DNA from: Karstenula rhodostoma CBS 690.94
Taxonomy: Eukaryota; Ascomycota; Dothideomycetes; Pleosporales; Didymosphaeriaceae
Reading direction: 5' to 3'
Length of the DNA: 64,000 bases
NCBI GenBank assembly: GCA_010093485.1
Contig: MU001493.1
Location: 219,599-283,598, forward strand
In this document: positions 43,900 to 53,815 of the stretch, in pieces
Layout: every line of letters begins with the position of its first letter
Numbering within the stretch: position 1 is the stretch's first letter
Notes under the pieces: model-generated
Database searches by the model: none
Told to the model about the DNA's origin: nothing
What the model saw: the letters and a program-made list of their open reading frames with translations, nothing else
Translations under genes and position numbers: made by a program

Positions 43900-44910
43900 T
43901 ACTTTTAGCTAATAAAGTAATCTAATAGGAGAAAAAATAAAAACCTTTTTTATAATCCTTTATAAAACTAAAGATAGATCTCTAGAATCTATAATAGAAC
44001 TTAATTAACTCCTAGTTATTATAAGAGAAGTATCTAAGAAACTATAAACTAAGATTATTTAATAATATTATAATAACCCTATATATAAATAACTAGATAT
44101 TAAGAAAATATTAAAACTTATCTAATAGAACTATAGCTTTAAAGGAATTAAGGAAATAGTAATAATATATATCTAAAAATATATAAAATACTAATAAAAT
44201 AAGTATATAATATATTTTAAATATAGAGAAATATAAGTAATCTAGATACTAATAATATTATAGAAAGATATTATAATAGACTTTATTATAGAAATTCTAA
44301 AATCTAAGGACCTAGTAATAGAAATTACTTATAATACTATACTAGTAATAGTTTATTAACTAACTAAGTATATAGAACTTATACCCTATTTAAAAATAAT
44401 AAATATAAAAGAACTAGTATTCCTTATTCTAGATTAATTAATTAGATATTATAGAATCCCGAAAATAATTATTAGTAATAGAGATAAACTCTTTACTTTA
44501 AATTACTAGATAACGCTTATAATATTTATTAGAATAAAATAAAAGCTATTAATAGCTTATTATCTATAAATAGATAGATAAATAAAATATATAAATTAGA
44601 CTATAGAAATATACCTATATATCTACTATAATAACTAGAAGATAAATTAGATTTTATTACTACTAATAGTATAACTTATATATAATAATAAAGTATTAAT
44701 AGTATTAGAATATATACTATTCTATATAAACTATAGAAGATATCTATATCTCTTTAATTAAATATTTCCTATAAAAATTAAAGTATAAGAAGCTATTAAA
44801 CTAGTAGAAAATATAAAAAAAATATATAAATAACTCTAAAAAAATCTTATAAAAGTTTAATAGTAATTAATTTCCTATATTAACTAAAAATAAAAAACGA
44901 TACCTTAGCT
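43900..44910 (+). pseudogene. Gypsy-1 integrase relic
   Basis: At about 44465-44610 it reads IIISNRDKLFTLNYWITL and then KLLIAYYL.IDR.IKYINQTIE, the integrase core (SDRDPKFTS...LSTAYHPQTDGQTERTNQTIE) with RIP-type changes. Confidence 0.75.
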
Positions 44911-45129
44911 AAAGAAGGGGGATAAAGTATACCTACTTATAAAAAATCTTTAAACTTAGAAGAAAAAATATAAGAAACTAGACTATATTAAGGTTAGACT
45001 ATTTTTTATTTCTAAATAAATATTACTAGTAAACTATAAATTAGAATTACTATCTAATATAAAAGTATATCTAGTATTCTATATAGACTATTTAGAACTA
45101 GTAGATCCTAAAATAGCTATTAAAATAAC

Positions 45130-45310
45130 CTTCTACTATAAAGCTAAGGAAGAAAATAAATTTAAAATTAAAATAATTCTAAATTATAATAATTAGTAAT
45201 AGATATATCTTATTAAATAGAAAGGATACCTATATAGTAAAGATATATAGGAATCTATTAAATATCTAAGTAACTATTAGTAAAAAATTAAAGAATATTA
45301 ATAATAAAAT
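45130..45310 (+). pseudogene. Gypsy-1 chromodomain relic
   Basis: Reads QIYLIK.KGYLYSKDI.ESIKYLSNY, the chromodomain pattern YLVKWKGY...TWEP...L. Confidence 0.65.
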
Positions 45311-45905
45311 ATATTTAAAAGAAAGGCTAGGGTATAAATACTATTCTATCTACTATATCTAAAATTAACTATATTATAACTAAATATTCTACTAGTATAT
45401 TTATAGTAGAATAATTAAGAACTTTTATATTTATATCTTTTCTTTCTATAGTTATTTCTATAATAAGATATAGAGTCTTCTTATAAGTATACTTTTCTAT
45501 TTAAGTTAATATTTTCTTATTCTATAATATATATATAATTATAGCTACTAACTCCTTTTTATTTTTATTAATCTTTATATAATACTCCTCTTAAGTCTTA
45601 TCTAAAAATACCTAATTTATATTTATATATAAGTAATCTATATAAATATTTTTAGTATATTTTAAATTAGTATCTAGTATAATATAATATATATAATTCT
45701 CTAGACTATAATTAGTATAAGGATTTTTAATAATAGTATTAGTACTAAGGATTTCTTAATAGAGGTAGTATTTCTAGATAGTAGAGTTAGCTAGTATAAT
45801 ATTAACTATTAGTTTTATAGAAAGTAGAGTAAATAATAACTTATATAAAATAAATAATAATTAGTTATATAATTTAAAAATAAATTATAGAAAAAGGGAA
45901 AATAA

Positions 45906-46321
45906 TATTAGAATCTAGAATTTTATATAGAATAGGGCTCTAGATTTTATATTCTAGATAGTACTTATATATAAAAATACCTTTATTCTTACTAATTACT
46001 TTAGTACTTAAATATAAATTATATAACTACTTATTAGAGAGTACTTATTAGAGAGTACTCTAAGGAGAGTACTCTAAAGAGAGTATTTACTAGAAAATAA
46101 TCTAAAAACTTATATATAAAAATATAAGAATAGATTCTCTATACTTATATTTAATTTAAGTTTTAATCTATTATTTAGATTTGCTTAAGTCCCTATTATT
46201 AACTTATTATACTTTATAAGATATTATTAATACTAATAATATTCTCTCCCCTTCTTCTAAGTACTCCTATCTAAGAACTAATTCTAACCCTATAGGACTA
46301 GCTATTTTATAGGATTTAATA
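45906..46321 (+). repeat. Gypsy-1 3' LTR
   Basis: 416 bases, paired with 25350-25765. Contains a short internal array of GAGAGTACT. Confidence 0.85.
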
Positions 46322-46867
46322 AGTTTTAACTTTAGTAACTTTAATATATATTTTAGTACTTAGGTAGATAGCTAAGTAAAGTTTTATAGTTATATTCTTT
46401 TAAAGATTAATAGTAATATAGAGTAATACTATAGATATTTCTATACTTATTAGCTATTTATATTATTTAGGGGAATAGCGTATTTTTATATAGTAAAAAA
46501 TTAAAATCTATAATTATATTATATATTATAATATTTAAAAAGATAGAGAGAAGAAGTATTATAATATTACTATACTATAATACTTAGCCTTAACCTTAAT
46601 AAAAGAAAGTTATAACTATAGTTAATTAATACTAAAAAATTAGAATCTATACTAAGTCTTAAATTACTAAGCCTCTAATTATTAAGCCTTAAGGTACTAA
46701 GCTATATAATAACTTTAGTTTAAATTTTACTCTAATCTTTACCTTTTTTTATAACCTTTTTTTAAATACGTTTATTTTTAAACTATTAGCTAGGGGAAGT
46801 ACCTTTTTATTAATATTTTTATCTATATACTTAATAACTTAATCTTTTTATTATTATTTCCCTCCTA

Positions 46868-46876
46868 ATAATTGCG
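46868..46876. repeat. Right target-site duplication of the nest
   Basis: ATAATTGCG, same as 23262-23270. Confidence 0.65.
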
Positions 46877-47827
46877 TATATTGATAACTTCGTCCACAAA
46901 GCGACGTCCTTCAGTGTTTAGCATTAGTCCTAAGGGGTACCCAGACTTGGTGAACTCGTTTGAGATGAGCCGATCGCCGCTTTCGGTTGGTGAATTGGCG
47001 TCCCAGCATGTTGAGTGGCATCCAGACCAGTTGCCTGCTTGCCTCGCATTCACGTCGTGAATAGCAAATTCCAATGCATCGCCAGTGTTGAAAGGGGTGC
47101 CTCTTACGTGTGCGAGATCCCAACCGGGACCGAGAAACTGAGATCGCATACGCGGGTTCGCTTCGAAACCGCCAGCTGCGAGAATAATTGATTTAGTGCG
47201 CAGTAAGGTTTCGACGCCGTTGTAAGCTACAACAACGCCAGTTACAGCCCCAGTATCGTTCGTAACGAGTCGTTTCCCTGGCGTGGAGTAATATATTTCG
47301 ACACCATATCTCTGTGCTCCGGCTTGATGGTCTCGAATCAAACCCTTCCCTCCGTCCTCGGTCTTCAAGGACATGCCACCCCAGAACTTATATCGTCCGT
47401 CAACTTTGTAGGCCTGTCTATTGAACGAAAGTTGAAACCGGATACCATTTTTCGCAAGCCATTTGATAGCCGCGTTCGACTCGTCAATCAGCGCCTTGCT
47501 CAACGCCGGATCTGTACGTCCCGAAGTCATGCGATCCATATCTTTTCGAAAGTCCTGCGGCGTGTACGGTTCCATATCGATGATTTTGGCCGTCTCGGAA
47601 TCGGCATTGTTGACGATTGGGATCAAGTCCTGGAGTCCAGTATGCACTGTGCGGAAGGCGCCTGCGGTGAAACATGTGTTCCCGCCTGCCCAATCTTCGG
47701 GACATTTGTCGATTACAACGACGCGTCGTGCGCCGGATTCTGCGGCGGATGTCGCTGCGGAGAAGCCTGCGTTGCCGCCTCCTACGACCAACACGTCGAT
47801 GATGTCAGAGGAGAATAAAGATGACAT
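46868..47827 (-). pseudogene. FAD-dependent oxidoreductase (fumarate reductase/TcuA-like), 5' half
   Basis: ATG at 47827 and 320 open codons. The N-terminal FAD-binding motif is DVLVVGGGNAGFSAATSAAE (GGGNAG at residues 16-21), followed by VVVIDKCPEDWAGGNTCFTA, as in the tricarballylate dehydrogenase/fumarate reductase flavoprotein branch of FAD-binding family 2. Later come SIILAAGGFEANPRMR and LMLNTEGRRFVDE. The frame ends after RNY with a TAG supplied by the transposon block. The 3' half resumes with RNYTYAKFG at 23270. The rejoined length of about 530 residues matches the family. The half shows no internal stops and little sign of RIP except in the last five codons. If transcribed it would give a truncated protein lacking the C-terminal FAD contacts, very probably inactive. 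Confidence 0.87.
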
Positions 47828-48681
47828 GATTGATGTAGAACAATCACTTCAAAGATGTGATTCGTTCAAGGATGCGACAATCAAAACCAGCTCAATGTTT
47901 GCTTCGCTTATACCATTCTTGGTGTGTCTCTAACGGAGCGATAAGATGAATCTTCCGAGGGGGAGCTGGAACGGGCTAGTCAAGTCTGGCTCTCAACGTT
48001 GACCTCTGGTACTGAGCATCACGATCCAAAACATTGATTTTCACTCAACATAGCCAAACTTTCTTCCTGTCTTCATACGCTGCTTTTGCTATTAGAAGTG
48101 CCCATTTGTATAGCCAAGTCCATGAACCGGTTCAAATGAGTGCGATACGCCAACAAGATCCCTGGGATATCCATCGACCCCAGAACATCTCAAGATGCAT
48201 GTTTCGTACTGAGTGCCGTGATTCGTGGAAGGTAACAAAGCAGTACTCTTCCGTCCGTGCGAGCATGGCTATCTTCTCCGCTATTGACAAAACATGTGGA
48301 GGGCTAGCGCCGGAAAATTAATACCATCGTGTTATAGACTTGCGGGGGTGGGTCGGAGGACTAAACCGCAAAGGAACCGTCGAACAATGCATCCCCACGC
48401 ATCCCAAACTGAATCTTGTTCTGTATCGCACAGAACGGCCTGTACACTGGGTTCAGAAGTCACACCAGTCCACCGTGATAGATTAAAGGCGCCAGTGTTA
48501 CACGTCCGCTCCGTGACTGGAGGAAACGCTCTTGATTTCCGGAAATTATTGTCCTTCGCAGTACTCATGTTGGGAGCTGTTGTATGAGAATGTCGGCATA
48601 TAAAAGCTTGTGCTTTGGCCAAGATTGCTTGTCCTGTATACCAAGACTCCAATCGCGGCATTCACCGCGTGTCTGTTCATC
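47828..48681. other. Divergent promoter region of flavoprotein and polygalacturonase
   Basis: 850 bases, normal composition, no supported gene. TATAAAA at 48599-48605 belongs to the polygalacturonase. Confidence 0.4.
48599..48605 (+). promoter_or_regulatory. TATA box of the polygalacturonase gene
   Basis: CATATAAAAG about 80 bases before the ATG at 48682. Confidence 0.6.
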
Positions 48682-50085
48682 ATGGTATTCATAATTCCTA
48701 CGCTCCTAGCTTCCTTGGCCATCTTGGGCAATGCTTCGCCTGTCGCCCAGCCGGCCATCACCCCAGCCCCTGAGGCCCCTGTTGTCAAGCGTGCCACCAG
48801 CTGCACCTTTTCGGGCGCCAACGGAGCCGCATCCGCAAGTGCGAGCCAGACAGCTTGCTCTACCATCGTGCTGTCCAACGTTGCCGTTCCATCTGGCGTG
48901 ACGCTGGACTTGTCTAAACTTCCCGCTGACACCTCGGTGAGTGACTTCGTGCATGATGAGTTTCTCTTCGATTCTTCCATCTCCATCCAAACCCAATCAA
49001 CATCAGGAGCTCGGCCCACTGACACGTGTGAACGCAGGTAATCTTCCAGGGCACAACCACCTGGGGCTACAAAGAATGGGCCGGGCCCCTCCTCCAGATT
49101 CAAGGCACCGGGATCAAGATCTCGGGTGCCTCGGGTGCCTTGCTCAATGCAGACGGAGCGCGCTGGTGGGATGGCGGAGGCGGAAGCAGTGGAAAGACCA
49201 AGCCAAAGTTCTTCGCTGCGCACAACCTAATCAGCTCGTCTATCACGAACCTGCACATCCAGAACACCCCTGTCCAGGCGGTGAGCATCAACGGTGCCAA
49301 TGGTTTGACTGTCACCGGCATGACGATTGACAACTCTGCTGGGGATAGTAAGGGCAAGAACACCGATGGGTTTGACATCGGAAGCAGCACGAACGTTGTC
49401 ATTGATGGCGCAAATGTGTATAACCAGGATGATTGTGTGGCTATCAACTCCGGGACTGTGAGTCGAATCACGCCCGAAGAACGATTGCAAGATACTGACA
49501 TACACGATTAGAAAATCACGTTCCAGAACGGCGTCTGCTCGGGTGGGCACGGGCTATCGATCGGGTCTGTAGGCGGGCGTGACAACAACGTTGTCGACAC
49601 AGTGACGTTTTACAACAACGAGGTTAAGAAATCGGTCAATGGTATGCAGCTATTCCGGATCCCTTGAATTAGGTTAATCAGTGTCAGGCATTCGCGTCAA
49701 AGCCATCGAAAACGATACAGGCACCATCAAGGGCGTGACGTACAACAAGATCACGCTCTCTGCAATCTCGAAGTACGGATGCCCCTCATCCGACTAAATG
49801 GCGTGTCCAAACGTGCTAACATCTCGCAGATATGGTATCCTTATCGAACAGAACTACGACGGAGGCGACCTCGACGGCGGAACCGCCTCGTCAGGCGTCC
49901 CCATCACCGGCCTGACTATCGAGAACATCACAGGTAGCGGCGCTGTTTCCAGCTCGGGATACGATGTGGTCGTGACCTGCGGCAGTGGGGCTTGCACCGG
50001 GTGGACATGGAGCAATGTTGTGGTCACTGGAGGTAAGAAGTATGCGAAATGTACCAATGTGCCCAGTGGAGTTGCATGCTCCTAG
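48682..50085 (+). CDS. Secreted endopolygalacturonase, glycoside hydrolase family 28
   Basis: Cuts the homogalacturonan backbone of plant pectin outside the cell. Five exons (48682-48936, 49038-49457, 49512-49641, 49688-49772, 49830-50085) total 1146 bases, 381 residues, typical for the family. A signal peptide ([18 protein letters not shown]) is followed by a propeptide ending in KR at residues 36-37, a Kex2 site before [10 protein letters not shown]28 active-site motifs are complete: NTDGFD with D195, NQDDC with D216 and D217, SGGHGLS with H238, and IRVK with R271 and K273 (usually RIK). All introns are GT-AG with matching phase. It is the first intact gene right of the transposon nest, 2.2 kb from its edge, and shows no RIP damage. 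It indicates growth on living or dead plant tissue. Confidence 0.95.
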
Positions 50086-50413
50086 ATTATTGGGGGACTT
50101 CACGATGAGAAGGGAAGCCGAAGAACGTATTCAAATCGAGATTGGACAAGTGTCTCATTGTAACCTCATTTGTCATGTATCCTGGGCGGAAAACATCAGA
50201 TGGACCACGCTGGAATACCCCCTCAAAGGCTTCATCATCCCTTGCTCTTCGGTCGTGTCGGACATGACAAGCGATCTAAACGTGGTTTTGTTGAAGACCC
50301 ACCTACCCATCTTCCGGGTTTCCAATCATGATCCAATATCTGTGTATCCACGCCCAGGCTTTGCGCATATTCGGATCTCCGGAAATCTATCCTCGAGGAC
50401 CTAGAACCAGACT
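50086..50413. other. Intergenic between convergent genes
   Basis: 328 bases, 3' flanks of the polygalacturonase and the secreted unknown protein. Nothing further seen. Confidence 0.4.
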
Positions 50414-51552
50414 CTAGATCTGGGAGATCCCACTGTCAGGAGGACGAGGCGCAGGTTGCCGGATGTGGAACGCTAAGCAAGCAGCCTTGTGAGACGTATC
50501 CCCATGGAATACCCTCACACCATCCACCCACATATTTCCCAGCTGTGGCTTGTGCTGTATGAGGAAGTAGCCGAGTGTCTTTCCAAGCGGGCTTCCTAGC
50601 AAAACCAGACCGGGAATCTCGGTCGTAGGAATCCAACGTCCAGGCCATGGCTGGAGCGGCTCTTCTGCATTATTGTTCGCCATAAAAAGCGCAAACCTGA
50701 TCAGTTGTCGAGTTTCTTCGTTGATGATGGATGCGACGAAATACCACTCAAGCGTGTTGACCGGTATTTGAGGGACTGCCTTTCGCGCATCGGCTTCCCA
50801 AATAACCCATTGCAGGTCAGATAACGTGCGCAATTCAGGGAGTTGGTCGTCTGGGACAGGCGGCACCCGTTCCTTAGCAGCGGTTGCCGAACTTTTGATG
50901 TCCATGTTGATGATGACGCCGTCGCGATTACTGTAACCCCATGTTGACATCGAGCCTGTGACCCTCCTCACGCGAGGCGGCGCATGATTCATGGGCAGGG
51001 TGTAAGTCTGATAATCCCGGCCTATTGAATGGGGCCCACTGAGGAGAAGTTGGTCGAAATGGTGGACATCGCATATCGTGAGCCTTCCTCCATCCTGTCT
51101 GTCCTTGTCCGATTTCCCGAGAGCTGTGAGTGCCCTTGCGATGCCATAAAGGCTTTCTGGGAGGCCCTTCGCTCCAAGATTGCGCCTATCAACGTCGTCG
51201 ATGTAGTAATTTATCTTGTAGCCCCAAGCCAAGGCGTCAGGCAGTTGCCATTGCTTTGCCATGCCGAAAGCCAAGTGCCCGTCTGGTTCAAAGAAGGCGC
51301 CGTAGAGATTTTGACCTTTGCAACGTGCCTTTTGCATGACCTCTTCAGGCGCAATGCCGGGAGGTGGGTCGTTCCTGTCAGTCCACACCATCAGTAGATG
51401 CCTAACGCTCTCTACAATCGAAAGACTTACCACCTACGCGTCACGTTGGTGCCATGGAGATCACCATGGACAGCATGATCATACTGTATGTGATCCTGGA
51501 AGGCGAGACACAGAGCCAAGAAGGCCAATACCAGCCACAGCACGAGCTTCAT
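50414..51552 (-). CDS. Secreted protein of unknown function
   Basis: Two exons (51431-51552 and 50414-51374) with a 56-base GT-AG intron give 360 residues. The first exon supplies a signal peptide (MKLVLWLVLAFLALCLAFQ) and an N-glycosylation sequon (GTNVT). The junction gives TRRWNDPPPGIAPEE. The mature protein is hydrophilic with several aromatic clusters (WGYKINYYIDDVDRRNL, DLQWVIWEADARKAVP, LEWYFVASIINEETRQLI). There is no obvious cysteine framework, repeat or catalytic motif. A TATA box lies about 95 bases before the ATG. Its place next to a secreted pectinase suggests an extracellular role, but no family is recognised and no function is proposed. Confidence 0.75.
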
Positions 51553-52053
51553 GGCGATTGAGGGACCGTGACTTGGATTTGCCAGGGCGGGTGTACGAGA
51601 ACAGAGCAGCGCGGAAGAACTGATACGAGAGGGGGTGTGAGTGTTTATATACTCACGCTACGTAGACTGGAAGGCACGTTAGTCAGCGTGTATAGTTTTC
51701 ACTTGACGGGTCCGTGGTCTACCTGGGCAACTCTCTCAGGCCCCACTCCGGTGACCACGCGTGCCTAATAGACTATCAACTGCCAGAATCACCACGAGTC
51801 TTCCCGCTTCCAACACTTTCGCAAGAGCCGGATAAGGTTGATACTGCAGGATCAGAACCTGTGGTAGGTTATGGCGCGACACTCACGTTGTTTACCCTCC
51901 CGGCTTTCGTCGGCACCAGATTTTGATGTGCGGGAAGGTGCGCCAATTGCGAGTGCGATGACATTGGAAACATTAATTGTCACTTGCGAGAGTCAAATGA
52001 AAGCGTACGTTCGACCTGGTTGGTTCAATATCATACTCAGACGGGTTAGGAAC
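51553..52053. other. Intergenic with promoter of the secreted unknown protein
   Basis: About 500 bases with no supported gene. Includes the TATA box at 51644-51651. Confidence 0.4.
51644..51651 (-). promoter_or_regulatory. TATA box of the secreted unknown protein gene
   Basis: TATATAAA on the minus strand, about 95 bases before the ATG at 51552. Confidence 0.55.
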
Positions 52054-53340
52054 CTATTGGCCGATGAGTGTAGTCTGCATGCTCAGACCCGCAGCCTTCA
52101 CTCTCTCCACATACTGATCTCCCAGCGTAGCAGGTGTAAGCACGCCTCCACCAAGCTTTTGCGCCCAGTTCTCGCCATCAGGTTGTAACAGTACCATAGC
52201 TGCCTCGGATAACAACAGCGCCGTCAGGGAGTACATGTCCCCCGAATACTCCATCTCACATACGGCTTTCTGGGCACTAGAATTGTCACAGAACGCTACG
52301 GTTTGCCATGAAGTGCGATCTCTGGCTTTAGCTCTAGACAAAAGGTCAGCAAGCCCACCCAGAACGAAGGAAGACATGTCCACTCACTTCTCCGAAGGCC
52401 CCTCGCCAGGCGACGGCAAAACGCTCGTGAGCATTTTCCTCAGAGGCGAGATCAGCAACATGGGCAAGCTCATAGCCAGTCCCGCATGCCAAAGAAAGCC
52501 CGACACGCGATTCGCAGCTTTCATGCCCGTGAAATAGCTGAACGCCTCCCCATACTCCATCAAGCTCCACGACCGATACACCAGCCCCGTATCCGAAATC
52601 CCAATCACACTGTCTGTCAACAAACCCACCTCTTCCTCCCGCCTTGTCCCGCTCAACCCGAAAGACCTTGGCTTGCTCTGCGGACGCACGCCGTCCACAG
52701 ACAGTGCCAACGGTTTTATCGATTCTTTCAGATGCGCGAACGGATACCCACCGGCGACACCGACAAGACTGTGCAACGTACCCCCGCTCATACCGTTCTT
52801 CCACTCTTGTATCGAATGCACAACCTCCTTCGTGCCTGCGTCGCACTTCTCGCGCAAGAACCGTACGAGCGCATACGCAGCGAGGTCCGCAGGTGCAGAG
52901 TCCATAGCGCACTGCGTGATCAGACACGCCCCATTCTTCTTTGCTAGGTCGTGGTATTTATGTGCTACCTCGTACACCCAGGGTGTTTCCCCTGTGCTGT
53001 CGAGGTAGTGCGTTCCTGTTGTTGCGCAGGCTTCCATTACCACGCTTCCATAGCGGTGGAAGGGACCTACGGCCGTGATTAGGACTCGAGTTGTGTTGGC
53101 AAGAGCACTCAAGCCCTCTTTGGTGTGTTCCACCGTTACGATAGCGGGGGGCGGGCGATCTGGACGCAGGATGGCCAGTGTAGAGGCGAGGGTGTTAAGC
53201 TTGGAAAGTGTGCGGCCGGCGATGGCCCAGCGGAGGTCGGAGGGGAGGTGTGTCGTGATGTACTGTGCTGTGAGGTCTCCGGTGTATCCTGTTGCGCCGT
53301 AGAGGACGAGGTCGTATGAGCGAGGGTTTGGCCCGGCCAT
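52054..53340 (-). CDS. Saccharopine dehydrogenase-like oxidoreductase (trans-acting enoyl reductase type)
   Basis: Two exons (52388-53340 and 52054-52333), intron 54 bases, 410 residues, the family's usual length. The N-terminus is a Rossmann fold with LVLYGATGYTGDLTAQYI (GATGYTG about residues 15-21). Further family segments are RWAIAGRTLSKL, TRVLITAVGPFHRYG, ACATTGTHYLDSTGE and CAMDSAPADLAAYALV. A hydrophobic stretch near residues 285-302 (AGLAMSLPMLLISPL) may contact membrane or lipid. Members include lipid-linked enoyl reductases and proteins of unknown substrate; true saccharopine dehydrogenase activity is unlikely. A TATATATAAG box stands about 95 bases before the ATG. Cofactor is probably NADP; substrate not known. 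Confidence 0.88.
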
Positions 53341-53815
53341 TGATAGAATGTTGAGATAGTGGTGGGAGACGAATGCCAGAATACACCGTACCAGTTCAAT
53401 ATGTGAGACATCTGTTCGTCATGCTGAGACCGCTCTTATATATACTTGAAATACTTAATCGCATTCTCCTGCTCTTGATGCTTTCCATCCCGTCTCTTCC
53501 TTACCTTTTCCCGAATAGGACTAGACCCCACAGGTCCACGATGCTATTGTAATCAAAGTGCACAAAGTATGCAACATCAAAGATGACTTGCATGCTGTTG
53601 AATTGTTCTTTCAGAACTCGGCCGAATTATGGTCCGAATCATGTCAATGGGAAGGGCCGGAAGAACTCATCGACCGCACCTTATTCGCTTCCTCTACGCA
53701 CAACCTTGGAAGCATGTGCGCTTGGCAAGCACTCGCAGGATGTTAGGTTTCATAATTCGTCACTATATGTACACGTCAACTGACTTTCATGGCCCATGCT
53801 CTAATCTCTGTACCG
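53341..53815. other. Intergenic
   Basis: About 475 bases; promoter of the oxidoreductase (TATA at 53435-53444, minus strand) and 3' flank of the alcohol dehydrogenase family gene. Short plus-strand frames look non-coding. Confidence 0.4.
53435..53444 (-). promoter_or_regulatory. TATA box of the saccharopine dehydrogenase-like gene
   Basis: TATATATAAG on the minus strand, about 95 bases before the ATG at 53340. Confidence 0.5.

Larger units (their letters stand above)
25350..46321 (+). mobile_element. Gypsy-1: chromodomain LTR retrotransposon, hosts Gypsy-2
   Basis: LTRs 25350-25765 and 45906-46321, both exactly 416 bases, start TATTAG and end TTTAATA (from TGTTAG...TTTAACA). Target duplication AGTTT at 25345-25349 and 46322-46326. 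A purine-rich tract (GAAAAAGGGAAAATAA) stands before the right LTR. Order on the plus strand: gag with a zinc-knuckle relic, protease-RT up to about 29327, then interrupted by Gypsy-2, with RNase H, integrase and chromodomain resuming at 42315. This domain order is that of Ty3/Gypsy. All frames are destroyed. Confidence 0.88.
23271..46867. mobile_element. RIP-degraded nested transposon block (23.6 kb)
   Basis: A block almost entirely of A and T, rich in TpA and poor in every C-containing dinucleotide, with no frame longer than a few dozen codons. It contains at least two Gypsy elements, one Copia element, one solo LTR, a DNA-transposon-like insert and a short repeat, each delimited by direct repeats (listed separately). 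The outermost host of the nest is the unclassified sequence 23271-23350 plus 24813-25344 plus 46327-46867, about 1.15 kb when rejoined, in which no domain was recognised. Confidence 0.9.

Noticed and set aside
23271..46867. The AT block as a centromere
   Set aside because: Fungal centromeres can be AT-rich and transposon-filled, but here the block interrupts a single gene between matching direct repeats, which is explained fully by nested insertion.
23271..46867. The block as a giant mobile element (Starship type) with cargo
   Set aside because: No tyrosine recombinase (DUF3435) gene or cargo genes were readable; contents are LTR elements and repeats.
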